Part shown: piece after piece, positions 6,932-16,636 of the stretch
Numbering within the stretch: the first letter of the stretch is position 1
Layout: every line of letters starts with the position of its first letter
Assembly: GCA_021647885.1 (NCBI GenBank)
Contig: JAKITV010000002.1
Coordinates: 62,001-126,000, forward strand
Length of the DNA: 64,000 bases
Source: Flavobacteriaceae bacterium
Lineage (GTDB): Bacteria; Bacteroidota; Bacteroidia; Flavobacteriales; Flavobacteriaceae
Direction of reading: 5' to 3'
Notes under the pieces: generated by a model
Seen by the model: the letters and a program-made list of their open reading frames with translations, nothing else
The model's database searches: none
Told to the model about the DNA's origin: nothing
Made by a program: the position numbers and the translations under genes

Positions 6932-9900
6932 ATGAGAATTGTTATCTTTTTTATACTTTTTTTATTTAGTTTTTGCGCTTTTGCACAAGACCAAACTTCC
7001 AATTATAGAACTAAAAAAGTTGCTGTAAAAGATTCTATTGTTATAGATAGTGTGAGCATAAACTCGAGCAAGTTTATACTTCGACAAAAAGATAACACTA
7101 TAATAGATTCTTCTTTTTATAAAATAGATTTTGTAAAAGCATTACTGATTTTTAAAAAACCTATTGAAACCGATTCCATAATTATAGAGTATTTGCGTTA
7201 TCCAGAATTTTTAACAAAAACGTATAAGCAATTAGACGAGAGCATTATTGTAGAAAATACGAGTAATCTTGACAAGTTATATAAATTATCACAACCAAGC
7301 GAAACTAGGATTTTTACACCTTTTGATGGTTTAACAACTTCGGGAAGTATTTCTCGAGGTGTTACGATTGGCAACAATCAAAACTCGGTTTTAAACAGCG
7401 AATTGGATTTACAAATTACAGGTAAATTAAACGATAAAGTGTCTTTAAGAGCATCGATTCAAGATGCCAATATTCCGCTTCAGGAAAGTGGTTATTCACA
7501 ACGATTGGATGAATTTGATCAAGTGTTTATCGAGTTGTTTAGTAAGGATTGGAATATTAGAGCAGGAGATATCGACTTGCTAAATACAGATTCCTATTTT
7601 GCTAACTTTTCTAAGCGTGTACAAGGTCTTTCTGTTAATATAAATTTAGACCATCCAGAATCTAAATCTAATCTTTTTGCTTCAGGTGCTATTGTTAGAG
7701 GACAGTTTGAAACCAGTCAGTTTACTGCTCAAGAAGGCAATCAAGGTCCTTATAAATTACAAGGTTCAAATGGTGAATTATTTGTGCTTATTGTTTCAGG
7801 AAGTGAAACCGTTTATGTAAATGGTGTTGTTGTAGAGCGTGGCGAAAACAAGGAATATATTATAGATTATAACGCTGGAGAAATTATTTTCAACTCTACA
7901 TTTCCAATAACTTCCGAAATGCGGATTACTGTAGATTACCAGTTTAGCGACCGTAATTATTCTCGTTTGGTGGCTTATGGTGGAGGAAAACATGAAGGCG
8001 AAAAACTAAACATTGGTGTTTCGGTATATTCTGAAAATGATGCTAAAAACCAACCCTTACAACAAAATTTATCGCCTGAACAAGTACAAATTTTATCGAA
8101 TGCTGGAGATAATAGTTCATTAATGGTTGCTCCTTCTGGTGTTCCTGAAATTTTTAATGAAAATAGAATCTTATATAGAAAAGAATTCATAAGTGGTATA
8201 GAAGCTTTTGTGTTTTCAAACAATCCAGATGATGAATTATTTAGTGTGAAATTTTCTTTGGTTGGGGAAAATCAAGGCAATTATATTATAAGTAGCATTA
8301 ATGCCATTAGTAATATCTATGAATATGTTGAACCTGTAGCTGGAATTCCACAAGGTAATTATGAACCTATTGTACAGCTAATTGCCCCAACAAAACTTCA
8401 AATTGCTGTGGTTAACGGAAGCTATAAACCCACAGAAAAAACGACTGTTAATTTTGAAATTTCAGGAAGTAAAAACGATTTAAATTTATTTTCTGCTTTA
8501 GATGATGCTAATAACGATGGCTTTGCAGGACGTTTAAAAGTAGAGCAAAGCATTGTTAAAAATGATAGTCTTTGGAATTTAAACGCTATTATAGATGGTA
8601 ATTTTATTCAAAATGATTTTAGAACCATAGAACGCTTATATCGTGCCGAATTTAATCGGGATTGGAATATAGAAAACCCTCTTGGTGACCAACAATTATT
8701 AATTTCAGGATTACAATTATTTCATCCTAAAAAAGGAATAGCCAGTTATCAATTTGAGCACTTAAACTATTCTGAAAATTTTAACGGCAATCGACATGTA
8801 GCTAGTGCTAATTTACAATTAAACAGGTTTAATATTTTTTCAAACTCCAGTATATTAAATGCTAAATCCGACTTGAATACCTCAACTTTTTTTAGAACAT
8901 TTAATAAAATTACATATAATTATAATAAAGGTTGGGTAGGCACAAAACTCGCTGTTGAAGACAACGAACAAAAAGACAAAATCACTGAAGAATTAACGCC
9001 TTTAAGTCAGAAATTTTCGTCTTACGAGTTTTTTGTAGGTGTTGGTGACAGCACTAAAGTATTTGCAGAAATTGGTTATAAAAACAGGGTTAATGATAGT
9101 ATTAGAAATAACAATTTACAAAAAGTTAATACGTCTAACACGTATTATATAAATTCTAAAATTGTTCAAAATGAAAGCACAAATCTTTCACTTTATATAA
9201 ACTATAGAACGCTTAAGAACGAAGACGAAACTATTGAGGATGAACAATCATTAAATTCAAGATTACAATACAGTCAGCGGTTTTTTAAACAGCTTGTACA
9301 ATGGAATACTGTTTTTGAAACCAATTCTGGTTCTTTGGCTCAACAAGATTTTACTTATGTAGAAGTTGAAGCTGGACAAGGCACTTATACATGGATTGAT
9401 TATAACGAAAATGGCATACAAGAATTAGAAGAGTTTGAAATAGCACAATTTCAAGATCAAGGCAGTTATATTAGAGTGTTGTTGCCAAATCGAGTATTTA
9501 TAAAAACATATCAAAATAGGTTGAGCCAAACCTTAACCATTAACTTTCAACAATGGATTGGAGAGGAAAATGGAGTAAAAAAATTCTGGTCTCATTTTTA
9601 TAACCAAACGTCTTATTTGGTCGATAGAAAAATAAAACGTGATGGCAATAATTTTAACATCAACCCTTTTAAAAGTGATGCCGAAAATCAATTAGGATTA
9701 CAATTAAATTTCAGAAATGTGTTGTTCTTTAATAGAGGAAAACAAAACTATACAACATCTTACACTTATTTGTCTAACAAATCTCGCAACATCTTATCTA
9801 TTGGATTTATTGAAAATAATTTAAAAAGCCATCAACTAGACTTTAATCATAAGTTTGCAACAAGTTGGCTTATTAATTTACATTCTAGTTTTGATGTAAA

Positions 9901-10342
9901 CGAAAGTGTTAGCGAGAATTTTTTGAGCAAAAATTTTAATATTGATGAAGTGCGTTTCAATCCAAAACTATCCTATTTATTAAATGATAACACGCGTTTT
10001 GATGTCTTTTATCAATATACAAATAAGGATAACACTATTGAAGGTTTTGAAAGCTTAGAACAACAAAAATATGGAGTGTCATTTACTTTTGCTAACAACC
10101 AAAAAGCTGCTGTGAGTGGTGAATTTAATGTCTTCTCCAATACATTTGAAGGTAATCCAAATTCTCCTGTTGGTTACCAAATGATGGAAGGCTTACAGCC
10201 TGGAAAAAACTTTACGTGGAGTTTATTGGCACAAAAGAAACTAACCAAATTTTTAGATCTCAACCTGACCTATTTTGGTAGGAAAACCGAAACCAGTAAA
10301 ACCATACATACAGGAACAGTACAGTTAAGGGCATATTTTTAG
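6932..10342 (+). CDS. Giant outer-membrane beta-barrel protein, function unknown
   Basis: I choose the ATG at 6932 because it directly opens a signal peptide (ends CAFAQ) and because a -7 box lies at 6889-6896. The open frame extends upstream to 6869, but that start would precede the promoter. The mature protein is about 1,120 residues, rich in Asn, Ser and aromatic residues in alternating patterns, and ends RAYF, the terminal aromatic signature of outer-membrane barrels. A segment near residue 290 (VYVNGVVVERG, then YIIDYNAGEIIF and ITVDYQF) resembles a motif I recall from SprA-type surface proteins, but the protein is far shorter than SprA. A diverged 264-base copy of the gene's 3' end lies at 16369-16632. 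Probably a surface or translocation barrel; no specific function is claimed. Confidence 0.7.
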   Translation: MRIVIFFILFLFSFCAFAQDQTSNYRTKKVAVKDSIVIDSVSINSSKFILRQKDNTIIDSSFYKIDFVKALLIFKKPIETDSIIIEYLRYPEFLTKTYKQLDESIIVENTSNLDKLYKLSQPSETRIFTPFDGLTTSGSISRGVTIGNNQNSVLNSELDLQITGKLNDKVSLRASIQDANIPLQESGYSQRLDEFDQVFIELFSKDWNIRAGDIDLLNTDSYFANFSKRVQGLSVNINLDHPESKSNLFASGAIVRGQFETSQFTAQEGNQGPYKLQGSNGELFVLIVSGSETVYVNGVVVERGENKEYIIDYNAGEIIFNSTFPITSEMRITVDYQFSDRNYSRLVAYGGGKHEGEKLNIGVSVYSENDAKNQPLQQNLSPEQVQILSNAGDNSSLMVAPSGVPEIFNENRILYRKEFISGIEAFVFSNNPDDELFSVKFSLVGENQGNYIISSINAISNIYEYVEPVAGIPQGNYEPIVQLIAPTKLQIAVVNGSYKPTEKTTVNFEISGSKNDLNLFSALDDANNDGFAGRLKVEQSIVKNDSLWNLNAIIDGNFIQNDFRTIERLYRAEFNRDWNIENPLGDQQLLISGLQLFHPKKGIASYQFEHLNYSENFNGNRHVASANLQLNRFNIFSNSSILNAKSDLNTSTFFRTFNKITYNYNKGWVGTKLAVEDNEQKDKITEELTPLSQKFSSYEFFVGVGDSTKVFAEIGYKNRVNDSIRNNNLQKVNTSNTYYINSKIVQNESTNLSLYINYRTLKNEDETIEDEQSLNSRLQYSQRFFKQLVQWNTVFETNSGSLAQQDFTYVEVEAGQGTYTWIDYNENGIQELEEFEIAQFQDQGSYIRVLLPNRVFIKTYQNRLSQTLTINFQQWIGEENGVKKFWSHFYNQTSYLVDRKIKRDGNNFNINPFKSDAENQLGLQLNFRNVLFFNRGKQNYTTSYTYLSNKSRNILSIGFIENNLKSHQLDFNHKFATSWLINLHSSFDVNESVSENFLSKNFNIDEVRFNPKLSYLLNDNTRFDVFYQYTNKDNTIEGFESLEQQKYGVSFTFANNQKAAVSGEFNVFSNTFEGNPNSPVGYQMMEGLQPGKNFTWSLLAQKKLTKFLDLNLTYFGRKTETSKTIHTGTVQLRAYF

Positions 10343-10401
10343 AGTGTTGTAATTTAGGTTGCTTTGTTAAATTGTAATTTTTTGTACCTTCGCAAACTAT
10401 T

Positions 10402-10779
10402 ATGAGTAAAATAGCTGCCATATTATATTCGAGTTTGATACTTATTCAAAGTTTTAACATTGGTTTTGAAGATGTTTCAAAATTCAAGGTCTTATTAGAA
10501 CATGCTGAATATCATCAGGAAAATTATGGCGATAGTTTTTTTGAATTTTTAACAGAGCATTATGGTAATTCCAAAATTGCTTATGGCAACAGCCATGAAG
10601 AGCATGACGATTTACCTTTTAAAACTGGTGTTCATACTAATGCTTCATTTACATTCAACACACCGACTTTTGATATAGAACTTCAAACATTTACCAAATT
10701 TCCTTTTAATTTCTTTTACAAAGAATTCTTTTCTTCTTTTGAAAGACCATCCATTTTCCAACCTCCTAAATTCTCATAG
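10402..10779 (+). CDS. Small His/Asp-rich protein leading the metal-efflux cassette
   Basis: The 125-residue product opens with a hydrophobic stretch that may be a signal peptide, then carries many His, Glu and Asp residues (LLEHAEYHQENYGD, EHYGN, SHEEHDD). I do not recognise a named domain. It lies 71 bases before a CusA-type efflux pump gene, a place where small putative metal-binding proteins are often found in Flavobacteria. A periplasmic metal-binding or sensing role is inference from composition and position only. An imperfect promoter-like TAATTTTTTGTACC stands 17 bases before the start codon. The small stem-loop AAGCTATT/AATAGCTT at 10808-10827 separates it from the pump gene. Confidence 0.6.
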   Translation: MSKIAAILYSSLILIQSFNIGFEDVSKFKVLLEHAEYHQENYGDSFFEFLTEHYGNSKIAYGNSHEEHDDLPFKTGVHTNASFTFNTPTFDIELQTFTKFPFNFFYKEFFSSFERPSIFQPPKFS

Positions 10780-10850
10780 CTCATTACTGATTAAAATCGT
10801 TTTTTAAAAGCTATTCATCAATAGCTTACATCACTTTTTATCTATGGATC

Positions 10851-13800
10851 ATGTTAGAAAATATTATAAAATTCAGCTTAAAAAATAAGCTCATTGTTCT
10901 TCTTTTTATTGCTTTTGTCATTGGCTTCGGGATTTTTTCTTTAACCAGAATATCCATTGGAGCAGTTCCAGACATTACTAATAACCAAGTGCAGGTTATT
11001 ACCACATCACGAAATTTATCCACTCAAGATGTGGAGCAGTTTATCACTTATCCCATTGAGCTTGAAATGGCAAATTTGCCTGGAGTTATTGAAATCCGTT
11101 CAATTTCAAAATTTGGGCTTTCGGTAGTAACCATTGTTTTTGATGATGATTTAGGAACCTATTTACCACGACAACTTATTGCCGAAAAAATAAAATCGGC
11201 TTCAGAGAAAATCCCAAAAGAATTTGGAACACCTAAAATGGGGCCAATAACCACTGGTTTGGGAGAAATTTACCAATACATTTTAGATGTAAAACCAGGT
11301 TATAAAGACAGATACTCAATTACCGAACTTCGTACCATTCAGGATTGGATTGTAAAACGGCAACTGTCTGGTATTCCTGGAGTGGTAGAAATCAATACTT
11401 GGGGTGGGTTTTTAAAACAATACGAAGTCGCCATAAATCCGCAAAAGCTAAAAGCCATGAACATTGTTCTTTCAGATATTTATATTGCTCTGGAAAAGAA
11501 CAATAGTGTTGCAGGTGGTGGTTATATTGAAAAAACAAATGAAGCCTTTTTTATTCGTGGTGAAGGATTGGTTACATCATTAAACGACATTGAAAACATT
11601 GTTGTTAAAAATGACGGCTTACCAATTTACATTAAAGATATTGCTAAAGTTGGCTTTGGAAGTGCTACAAGATTTGGTGCCATAACTGGAAATGGCGAAG
11701 GCGAAAAAGTGCTTGGGCAAATTATGATGCTTAAAGACGGAAACTCAAAACAGATTATAGATGCTGTTAAAGAACGTATCGCTTCCATACAAAACACCTT
11801 GCCTGAAGGTGTTTATATCAATGGGTTTTTAGAGCGAAGTGAATTGATTAACAAAACCACTTTTACAGTTGCCGAAAACTTAATATTAGGTTCACTTATC
11901 GTTATTTTTGTAGTGGTTTTATTATTGGGCAATTGGCGCTCTGGTTTGGTGGTGGCTTCAGTAATACCTTTAAGTTTACTGTTTGCCATTTCATTTATGA
12001 ATATTTTTGGAATAGATGCTAATTTAATGAGCCTTGGAGCCATAGATTTTGGAATCATTATTGATGGAGCTGTGATTATTGTAGAATATATTGCCTTTCA
12101 AATTACCTCTCAAAGTGCAAAAATAAAATCACTTTCTAAAGAAGATCAACAAGCTAATATTGATGCAATTACTCAAAAAAGCGCCTCCAAAATGATGAAT
12201 TCTGCAATATTTGGCCAACTCATCATTCTCATCGTTTTCATTCCTATTCTATCATTAAGTGGTGTGGAAGGAAAAATGTTTAAACCTATGGCATTAACCT
12301 TCAGTTTTGCACTTATTGGAGCCATGATTTTTTGTTTAACCTATGTTCCTGTAATTTCCTCAATGTTTTTAAAACCCAACAAACAAAGCGAAAAAAATAT
12401 TTCTGTTCGTTTAATGAAATTCTTTACAAAATGGTATAACCCAGTTATTCATTGGGCTCTTTCCAATAAAAAAGTTGTGATTTCGCTTTCAGTAATTTTA
12501 TTGGCTTCAAGTATTTTTGTTTTTAGTAGAATGGGAGGCGAATTTGTGCCCACTTTAGACGAAGGGGATTTTGTTATTCAGCCCGTTTTAAAAACAGGGA
12601 CATCATTAAGTAAAACCATAGAAATCACAACTAAAATTGAACGAATCTTATTAGATAACTTCCCAGAAGTTGACCAAGTTGTAAGTAGAATTGGTGCTGC
12701 CGAAGTCCCAACAGACCCAATGTCTATGGAGGAAAGCGATGTTATTATCAAATTAAAACCCAAAAAAGAATGGACTTCGGCTTCAAGCAAAGATGAATTA
12801 GCCGATAAATTTAAAGAAGCTTTAGCTGTTATTCCAGGAATGGAAGTTGAATTCACACAACCAATTGAGATGCGTTTTAATGAGTTAATTACTGGAGTAA
12901 GGGCAGATGTCGCTATTAAAATTTTTGGTGAAGATTTATCTGTTTTGGCAAAGAAAGCAGATGAAATAAAAACACTTATTCAGGATGTGGAAGGTGCTTC
13001 AGATATAACAATTGAAAAGGTTGAAGGCTTACCACAAATGAGCGTGACATACAACCGAAGTAAAATTGCGCGCTATGGTTTAAATATTGCCGATTTGAAT
13101 CAGTATATTTCTATGGGATTTGCAGGTGAAGCTGTTGGCAGTGTATTTGAAGGCGAAAAACGTTTCGATCTGGTAATTCGATTAGATGAGCAATACCGGA
13201 AAAACTTAGGAAGTCTTCAAAATTTGTATGTCGATACACCAAATGGAACTAAAATTCCGTTAAGCGAATTGGCAGACATAAAATATACTACTGGTCCTGC
13301 AAAAATTTCGAGAGATGATACAAAACGACGAATTGTTGTGGGTGTAAATGTTAGAAATCGAGATTTACAATCGGTTGTAGATGATGTTCAAGCTATTATA
13401 GAAAACAAAGTGAAGCTTCCGACGGGCTACACCATTGCGTATGGAGGGCAATTTAAAAATCTTCAAAGTGCAAAAGCACGATTAATGGTTGCCGTTCCTG
13501 TTGCTTTATTGCTCATTTTTATTATGCTCCATTTTGCCTTTGGCTCAATAAAAGAAGCACTTATAGTATATTCTGCGATTCCGTTGTCGGCAGTTGGAGG
13601 CATTTTGTTATTGTGGTTAAGGGATTTGCCTTTTAGTATTTCTGCCGGAGTTGGGTTTATTGCTCTTTTTGGTATTGCAGTACTTAACGGAATCGTATTG
13701 ATAGAGCATTTTAAAGAGCTGAAAAAGCAAGGCATTATGAATATTGAAGAACGCATTAAAAGAGGGACTTCTGAACGTTTACGTCCCGTTTTGTTAACTG

Positions 13801-15164
13801 CTGCTGCAGCTGCTTTAGGCTTTTTGCCAATGGCTGTCTCTACAAATGTCGGAGCCGAAGTACAGCGTCCTTTGGCAACAGTCGTAATTGGAGGTTTAGT
13901 ATCAGCAACCGTATTAACACTTATTGTTCTTCCAGTATTATATGCTTGGTTTGAAGAAAAAACTGAAGTTAAGCTGAATAAAAAAGGAATTGTTTCAGTA
14001 ATTGTTATACTGTTTTCATTTACAATAAATGCACAGCAAAAACCTTTAACCATTAATGAAACCATTGCTTTGGCAATAGAAAACAATGCAGGTTTAAAAG
14101 CATCATCTTTACAAGTAGATGAAGCAGATGCATTAATTGGAAGTGCTTTTACTTTTGATAAAACCTCTGTGTATTATAATTACGATGAAAATAATCTTAC
14201 AGCAAATAATGAGCCTTTAAAGGTCTTCGGCATTCAGCAGGATTTTAAATTTCCAACGGTTTATTTTGCAGATAAAAAAGTGAACAAAGCACAATATAAC
14301 TTACGGAAAACTAATCATAACATCAAGTTACAGTCCTTAAAACGTGATGTTTATTTAGCGTATTACAAGTTGAGTTATTCTAAAGACAAAGCTAAAACTT
14401 ATAAGTTTTTAGACAGTTTGTATCAAAATTTTGCGCATGCAGCAAAACGCAGATTAGAGTTAGGAGAAAGCAATTATTTAGAAATGATTACCGCAAAGTC
14501 TAAACAAAAGCAATTAGAAACACTTTACAAACAAGCAGAACAAGAGGTTATATTAATGACCGCACAATTGAAAAAAGTGGTTCAAGTTGATAGCCTGTCG
14601 ATTATAGACGGATCATTAAAAAAATTAGAGTTACAATCTATTTCAACTGAAGAAAACGTCGGACTATCATATTTTGAAGATTCTAAATCCTATTATAAAG
14701 CATTAAATCAACAGGAAAAACAAAATTTACTGCCAGATTTAAGTGTGGAGTATTTTCAAGGCACAAACAGTGGTTTGAACACGAACATTAAAGGCTATCA
14801 ATTCGGATTAAAAATTCCGTTATTGTTTAGTGGTAATGCATCAAAAATAAAAGCATCAAAAATAGCGCAAGATGTTGTTGAGCAGCAAAAGCAGGAATAT
14901 AAAGTGAAATTGAATATAGAATATCAGTCACTATTGGCTAAACTTAAGCAGTATAATGAGGCTGTTAATTATTATGAAATTCAAGGAAAAACACTTTCAG
15001 AAGAAATTATAAAAACCGCAGAACGAACTTTTAAAGAAGGGGAGATAGATTTCTTTCAATACATTCAAAGTATTGAAACCGCCAAAGACATTGAGCTCAA
15101 TTTCCTTGAAAACCTTAATAAATACAATCAAACCATTATTGCCATCAATTATTTAATCTTATAA
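10851..15164 (+). CDS. CusA/CzcA heavy-metal RND pump fused to a TolC-type outer-membrane factor
   Basis: Residues 1 to about 1035 are a heavy-metal-efflux RND permease: the LIVLLFIAFVIGFGIFSL first helix, two six-helix blocks, large periplasmic loops, and acidic residues of the proton path in DFGIIIDGAVIIVEY of the fourth helix. Residues about 1062-1437 are a TolC/CzcC-like outer-membrane factor with long coiled-coil helices (YLAYYKLSYSKDKAK, RRLELGESNYLEMITAKSK). Between them, residues about 1044-1061 form a hydrophobic stretch ending INAQQ, exactly like a signal peptide. Normal CusA is about 1,040 residues and CusC a separate protein; this fused form is known in Bacteroidetes. The metal (Cu, Ag, Zn, Co, Cd) cannot be read off. 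It is followed after 9 bases by the adaptor gene. Confidence 0.92.
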   Translation: MLENIIKFSLKNKLIVLLFIAFVIGFGIFSLTRISIGAVPDITNNQVQVITTSRNLSTQDVEQFITYPIELEMANLPGVIEIRSISKFGLSVVTIVFDDDLGTYLPRQLIAEKIKSASEKIPKEFGTPKMGPITTGLGEIYQYILDVKPGYKDRYSITELRTIQDWIVKRQLSGIPGVVEINTWGGFLKQYEVAINPQKLKAMNIVLSDIYIALEKNNSVAGGGYIEKTNEAFFIRGEGLVTSLNDIENIVVKNDGLPIYIKDIAKVGFGSATRFGAITGNGEGEKVLGQIMMLKDGNSKQIIDAVKERIASIQNTLPEGVYINGFLERSELINKTTFTVAENLILGSLIVIFVVVLLLGNWRSGLVVASVIPLSLLFAISFMNIFGIDANLMSLGAIDFGIIIDGAVIIVEYIAFQITSQSAKIKSLSKEDQQANIDAITQKSASKMMNSAIFGQLIILIVFIPILSLSGVEGKMFKPMALTFSFALIGAMIFCLTYVPVISSMFLKPNKQSEKNISVRLMKFFTKWYNPVIHWALSNKKVVISLSVILLASSIFVFSRMGGEFVPTLDEGDFVIQPVLKTGTSLSKTIEITTKIERILLDNFPEVDQVVSRIGAAEVPTDPMSMEESDVIIKLKPKKEWTSASSKDELADKFKEALAVIPGMEVEFTQPIEMRFNELITGVRADVAIKIFGEDLSVLAKKADEIKTLIQDVEGASDITIEKVEGLPQMSVTYNRSKIARYGLNIADLNQYISMGFAGEAVGSVFEGEKRFDLVIRLDEQYRKNLGSLQNLYVDTPNGTKIPLSELADIKYTTGPAKISRDDTKRRIVVGVNVRNRDLQSVVDDVQAIIENKVKLPTGYTIAYGGQFKNLQSAKARLMVAVPVALLLIFIMLHFAFGSIKEALIVYSAIPLSAVGGILLLWLRDLPFSISAGVGFIALFGIAVLNGIVLIEHFKELKKQGIMNIEERIKRGTSERLRPVLLTAAAAALGFLPMAVSTNVGAEVQRPLATVVIGGLVSATVLTLIVLPVLYAWFEEKTEVKLNKKGIVSVIVILFSFTINAQQKPLTINETIALAIENNAGLKASSLQVDEADALIGSAFTFDKTSVYYNYDENNLTANNEPLKVFGIQQDFKFPTVYFADKKVNKAQYNLRKTNHNIKLQSLKRDVYLAYYKLSYSKDKAKTYKFLDSLYQNFAHAAKRRLELGESNYLEMITAKSKQKQLETLYKQAEQEVILMTAQLKKVVQVDSLSIIDGSLKKLELQSISTEENVGLSYFEDSKSYYKALNQQEKQNLLPDLSVEYFQGTNSGLNTNIKGYQFGLKIPLLFSGNASKIKASKIAQDVVEQQKQEYKVKLNIEYQSLLAKLKQYNEAVNYYEIQGKTLSEEIIKTAERTFKEGEIDFFQYIQSIETAKDIELNFLENLNKYNQTIIAINYLIL

Positions 15165-15173
15165 AATCATAAA

Positions 15174-16325
15174 ATGAAACATCTATATATCTTACTCATT
15201 TCACTTGTTTTAGCAGCTTGTGGAAATTCAGAAAAAAATAAAGAAACTACTATTCAGGAACAGCTTAACACAAATGAAATTGTAGTTTCAAAACAGCAAT
15301 TTGAAGGCGAAAAAATGCAATTAGGTTCATTGACCAATCAGGTTTTTAACGAAACCATCAAAACCAACGGAATGATAGATGCACCACCAGAAAATAAAGC
15401 AAGTGTAAGTACTTTTTTAGGTGGTTATGTTAAGAGAACGCCTTTGCTTATTGGAGATAGGGTTAAGAAAGGGCAACTTTTGGTTACACTTGAAAACACT
15501 GAATTTGTTGAAATACAGCAACAGTATTTAGAAGTTACCGAACAGCTTAATTATTTAAAGTCTGAATTTGAAAGGCAACAAACGCTTTACAATGAGAACA
15601 TAAGCTCGCAAAAAAACTTTTTAAAGGCTGAAAGCACTTATAAAAGCTCGTTGGCACGTTATAATGGCCTACGCAAAAAGTTAATTATGATAAACATCAA
15701 TCCAACTTCTGTAGAACAGGGCAATATTTCTACAACAATTAATTTATATGCACCAATACAAGGGTTTATAACTAAAATCAATGTGAGTACGGGAACCTAT
15801 GTTTCGCCAACAGATGAAATTATTGAAATCATTAATACAGAGCATATTCATTTAGAATTAATGGTTTTTGAAAAAGATGTTTTAAAGGTTAAAAAAGAAC
15901 AATCCATTAATTTTAAAATCCCAGAAGCATCAAAAGATATTTTTAAAGCAAAAGTGCATTTGGTAGGAACATCTATTGACGAGGAAAACAGAACCGTTAA
16001 AGTTCATGGACATATTCTCGATGAAGAACAAATGAATTTTATTGTTGGGATGTTTGTAGAAGCTGAAATAATAAGTGATTCTAAACAAAGTTTAGCACTT
16101 CCAAAAGATGCTATCGCCAAAATCGATAATGATTATTTTGCTTTAGTATTAAATAATAAAGAAGAAGGTGCCTATAATTTTGATAAAGTAAAATTGGATG
16201 TTGGCAAACAAACTGAAAATTTTATAGAGGTTTTAAACTCGGGAAGTATTAAAGACCGAGAAATTTTAATAAAAGGAGCGTACATGATTTTAATTGATGG
16301 CATAGATGGAGAGCGCAGCCATTAA
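15174..16325 (+). CDS. RND efflux periplasmic adaptor lipoprotein (HlyD/CusB-type)
   Basis: The 383-residue membrane-fusion protein has a lipoprotein signal peptide (VLAACG), a barrel-sandwich lipoyl-like part (TFLGGYVKRTPLLIGDRVKKGQLL), a coiled-coil hairpin (about 115-165) and later beta-barrel regions. It links the inner-membrane pump to the outer-membrane factor, both encoded by the fused gene 9 bases upstream, so this two-gene operon supplies all three parts of the pump. No His/Met-rich metal-binding N-terminal extension is obvious. It is the last intact gene of the cassette bounded by the diverged repeat. Confidence 0.92.
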   Translation: MKHLYILLISLVLAACGNSEKNKETTIQEQLNTNEIVVSKQQFEGEKMQLGSLTNQVFNETIKTNGMIDAPPENKASVSTFLGGYVKRTPLLIGDRVKKGQLLVTLENTEFVEIQQQYLEVTEQLNYLKSEFERQQTLYNENISSQKNFLKAESTYKSSLARYNGLRKKLIMININPTSVEQGNISTTINLYAPIQGFITKINVSTGTYVSPTDEIIEIINTEHIHLELMVFEKDVLKVKKEQSINFKIPEASKDIFKAKVHLVGTSIDEENRTVKVHGHILDEEQMNFIVGMFVEAEIISDSKQSLALPKDAIAKIDNDYFALVLNNKEEGAYNFDKVKLDVGKQTENFIEVLNSGSIKDREILIKGAYMILIDGIDGERSH

Positions 16326-16356
16326 AATAAAGTATTTTTATTACGTAACCATTTAA
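16324..16356 (+). repeat. 33-base imperfect direct repeat, left copy
   Basis: This copy begins on the adaptor gene's stop codon. Twenty-nine of 33 bases match 16871-16903 in the same orientation, sharing AAAATAAAG, TTTTT, TTACG and AACCATTTAA. The two copies bracket the truncated gene remnant at 16369-16632 and its terminator. Confidence 0.6.
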
Positions 16357-16368
16357 AAAATAGGGTGC

Positions 16369-16632
16369 GTCGTTTACTTTTGCTAACAATCAAAAAGCTA
16401 CTGTAAGTGAAGAATTTAATCTCTTCTCCAATACATTTGAAGGCAGCCCTAATTCTCCTGTGGTTACCAAATAATGGAAGGCTTACAGCTTGGAAAAAAC
16501 TTTACGTGGAGTTTGTTAGCACAAAAGAAACTAACCAAATTTTTAAATCTCAACCTCACCTATTTTGGTAGGAAAACCAAAACCAGTAAAACCATACATA
16601 CTGGAACAGTACAGTTAAGGGCTTATTTCTAA
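16369..16632 (+). pseudogene. Truncated, frameshifted copy of the 3' end of the giant outer-membrane gene
   Basis: These 264 bases align with 10078-10342 at roughly 90% identity by hand alignment (about 22 substitutions and one deleted T). The deletion in CTCCTGTGGTTACC shifts the frame, and no start codon or 5' part is present, so it cannot make the protein. About half of the substitutions are silent third-position changes relative to the intact gene (for example AAC/AAT, GTG/GTA, GCA/GCT, TTT/TTC), which suggests that the copy diverged as a working gene before being cut off. It keeps the stop codon and is followed by a good terminator, whereas the intact gene at 10342 is not. Confidence 0.85.
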
Positions 16633-16636
16633 TGTT

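Noticed and set aside
11813-14086. Several 80-200 residue antisense open frames within the CusA-TolC gene
   Set aside because: They are shadows of a strongly conserved gene on the other strand, without recognisable domains.
16369-16632. The repeat copy as a functional small gene
   Set aside because: It has no start codon in the homologous frame, and a one-base deletion shifts the frame.
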